From an uncultured Bacilli bacterium (GTDB taxonomy: Bacteria > Bacillota_I > Bacilli_A > RF39 > UBA660): a DNA stretch of 14,052 nt. The DNA lies in NCBI GenBank assembly GCA_948874605.1, contig CAQRXS010000021.1, positions 1 through 14,052 on the forward strand. The letters are read 5' to 3'. Below, piece by piece: positions 12,974 through 14,052 of the stretch (position 1 is its first letter; the number at the start of each line of letters is the position of its first letter). A model generated the notes under the pieces. It saw only the letters and a list, made by a program, of their open reading frames with translations, searched no databases and was not told the origin of the DNA. The translations under genes were made by a program, and so were the position numbers.

Positions 12974-14052
12974 CTATAAACTTAAATTAAATGGTTTCTC
13001 TTGAGTTCCTATTCCATTGTCGATTTTAACATCGGATTTTAAATATACAACTGGAGAAATTGCTAATGATGCATAAACCCCAAATGTATTAATTCCAGCC
13101 AAATTTCCTGGACCTCCTATTAAAGCTATATCACTAGCTGTCAGTGCAAAGGGACTCATTGTCCATTGATTTTGACCAACTTTATATATCCAACTATTAT
13201 TTCGACATTCTTCTGCTTTTTGACTTCCCCAATCCCACAGGGCATAATTTAAACATGTACTTCTACTAACATTATTTCCGCCTCTTGTAGCAAACCCGTA
13301 ATCAGAAGCATACATTAAACCTACTAGCCCTATCCAAACAGTAGAGTGATTTGAGTATACATCGCTACTGCGCTCATAAGTATACCAATGCTTGGATAAA
13401 CCATTTGTATCTAATTGAAATGCTCGTGCTCCACCAATGTTCCATATTGCGTTTGTAATCATAGTTTTGGTTTCTTCTAACATTCCTATATTACTGAAAT
13501 CGCAAGCTATACTAGCATTGTTTTTTCCCTTTGGGCATTGTCCATTTGTTCTATTCCAATAAGGTCCACTGTTTAGTACATTTTGTAGCTTACTATCTCG
13601 CCAATCATTGCTTCCGTATTCAGAAGTTGATGATCCAGTACCGGCAGGCTTGTTGTCCCAACTATAATTACCAATAGATTCATTACGGATTAATTTTATT
13701 CTTGTTTCTTTTTTTCCTGTTCCATCATCAATGTTTTCCATGACTCCAATAATACGCCATAACTCATCATTGAATGACACATAGTTATTCGGATTCGCTC
13801 CTATATATCTTAAGTTATTATCTGCTGTATTGTCATATGCAAAATCTTTATAGAGTTTCTTGGATGAGACTATATCACTTATATTTCCATATTCATCTTC
13901 TGTTTTGACATATACGGTATATTCCTCACTCAAACTATCTGCAAGTGTCTTGATTGTATCTGTTGCTACTCCATAGTTTAACTCGCCTACTTCAAACGTA
14001 TATTCTGGTTCTTTTGTTTTTATGAAAGATTCTCCATCTAGGCTATAGTAAT
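12974..14052 (-). CDS. Large surface protein: Ig/FnIII-like module plus NLRYIGANP-type C-terminal domain (5' part missing)
   Basis: The frame is open to the right edge, so the N-terminus lies outside; 358 C-terminal residues are visible. A TTG at 13933 is not the true start: coding continues upstream with YYSLDGESFIKTKEPEYTFEVG-type sequence, part of a beta-sandwich module that ends in EEYTVYVKTEDEYGNIS, the style of an FnIII/Ig-like repeat. The C-terminal domain (visible residues about 77-358) is a clear paralogue of the one at 8705-10306: NNLRYIGANPNNYV, LWRIIGVM, SIGNYSWD, YWNRTNGQC, CDF, WNIGG, GLVGLMYASDYGFAT, CLN, NNSWI, QWTMSP, PVVYLKSDVKI and a final PFNLSL. Four cysteines match the shared positions of the other copy; the additional CNSSSSC loop pair is absent. 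No sorting signal is visible at the C-terminus. Probably exported; a binding or adhesive role is inferred. Confidence 0.78.
   Translation of the reverse strand, partial: YYSLDGESFIKTKEPEYTFEVGELNYGVATDTIKTLADSLSEEYTVYVKTEDEYGNISDIVSSKKLYKDFAYDNTADNNLRYIGANPNNYVSFNDELWRIIGVMENIDDGTGKKETRIKLIRNESIGNYSWDNKPAGTGSSTSEYGSNDWRDSKLQNVLNSGPYWNRTNGQCPKGKNNASIACDFSNIGMLEETKTMITNAIWNIGGARAFQLDTNGLSKHWYTYERSSDVYSNHSTVWIGLVGLMYASDYGFATRGGNNVSRSTCLNYALWDWGSQKAEECRNNSWIYKVGQNQWTMSPFALTASDIALIGGPGNLAGINTFGVYASLAISPVVYLKSDVKIDNGIGTQEKPFNLSL

Noticed and set aside
13900..13933. TTG at 13933 as the true start of the right-edge protein
   Set aside because: The frame stays open to the edge and the upstream residues continue a coherent Ig/FnIII-like module; no convincing ribosome binding site precedes the TTG.
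8705..14052. Diversity-generating retroelement targeting the shared C-terminal domain
   Set aside because: The lectin-like layout is suggestive, but there is no reverse transcriptase or template repeat in the window, and differences between the copies are spread along the domain.
1..14052. Alternative genetic code (TGA as Trp, or reassigned AGG/CGG)
   Set aside because: Trp is encoded by TGG throughout. AGG occurs in the conserved NLRYIGANP motif where the paralogue uses AGA, so it reads as Arg.

Overview
The window is a strongly AT-rich chromosomal segment from a Gram-positive, endospore-forming relative of the Bacilli/Erysipelotrichia (Bacillota). Evidence for this: spoIVA, which encodes the spore-coat basement ATPase, lies directly upstream of the HU gene, the order also known from Bacillus subtilis; a SigE-like promoter precedes spoIVA; many ribosome binding sites use GGTGAT, which pairs with the extreme 3' end of a Bacilli-type 16S rRNA; and one exported protein has a SipW/TasA-type signal region. 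The standard code is used (Trp is TGG). All twelve visible stop codons are TAA or TAG. The content looks like ordinary chromosome with surface-protein accessory genes. I see no phage, transposon, CRISPR array, rRNA or tRNA.

Layout. 3-350 (-): start of a membrane-anchored protein with bacterial Ig-like domains, cut by the left edge. 425-1957 (-): 510-residue unrecognised protein with a Pro/Ser/Lys repeat linker. 2032-2691 (-): SanA/YdcF-type DUF218 envelope protein. 2808-3293 (+): small two-helix membrane protein of unknown function, whose end overlaps the end of 3263-4690 (-), a YhfW-like FAD oxidoreductase with a C-terminal Rieske centre. 4820-6010 and 6017-6862 (-): a two-gene operon of a calcineurin-type phosphoesterase followed by a UAP-family nucleotidyltransferase. 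6984-8618 (-): glutamyl-tRNA synthetase. 8705-10306 (-): exported protein with a TasA-like N-terminal domain and a Cys-containing C-terminal domain. 10460-10732 (-): HU. 10843-12321 (-): spoIVA. 12494-12931 (+): tandem-HTH XRE regulator. 12974-14052 (-): a second large surface protein with the same C-terminal domain, cut by the right edge.

Most genes appear to be single transcription units with their own promoters; several have a clear hairpin terminator. Only the phosphoesterase/UAP pair is a tight operon. No gene-free stretch exceeds 300 bases; the longest gap (about 170 bases, 12322-12493) holds the spoIVA promoter and candidate operator repeats for the XRE gene.

The most interesting biology is the pair of exported proteins sharing a C-terminal domain of about 280-315 residues (NLRYIGANP ... 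WRIIG ... DYxxAT ... WTM(T/S)P ... YLK(N/S)xVKI), attached to different N-terminal modules: a SipW-dependent TasA-like domain in one, Ig/FnIII-like modules in the other. A double-HTH regulator lies between them. This looks like a modular surface-display family; its function cannot be read from sequence alone.
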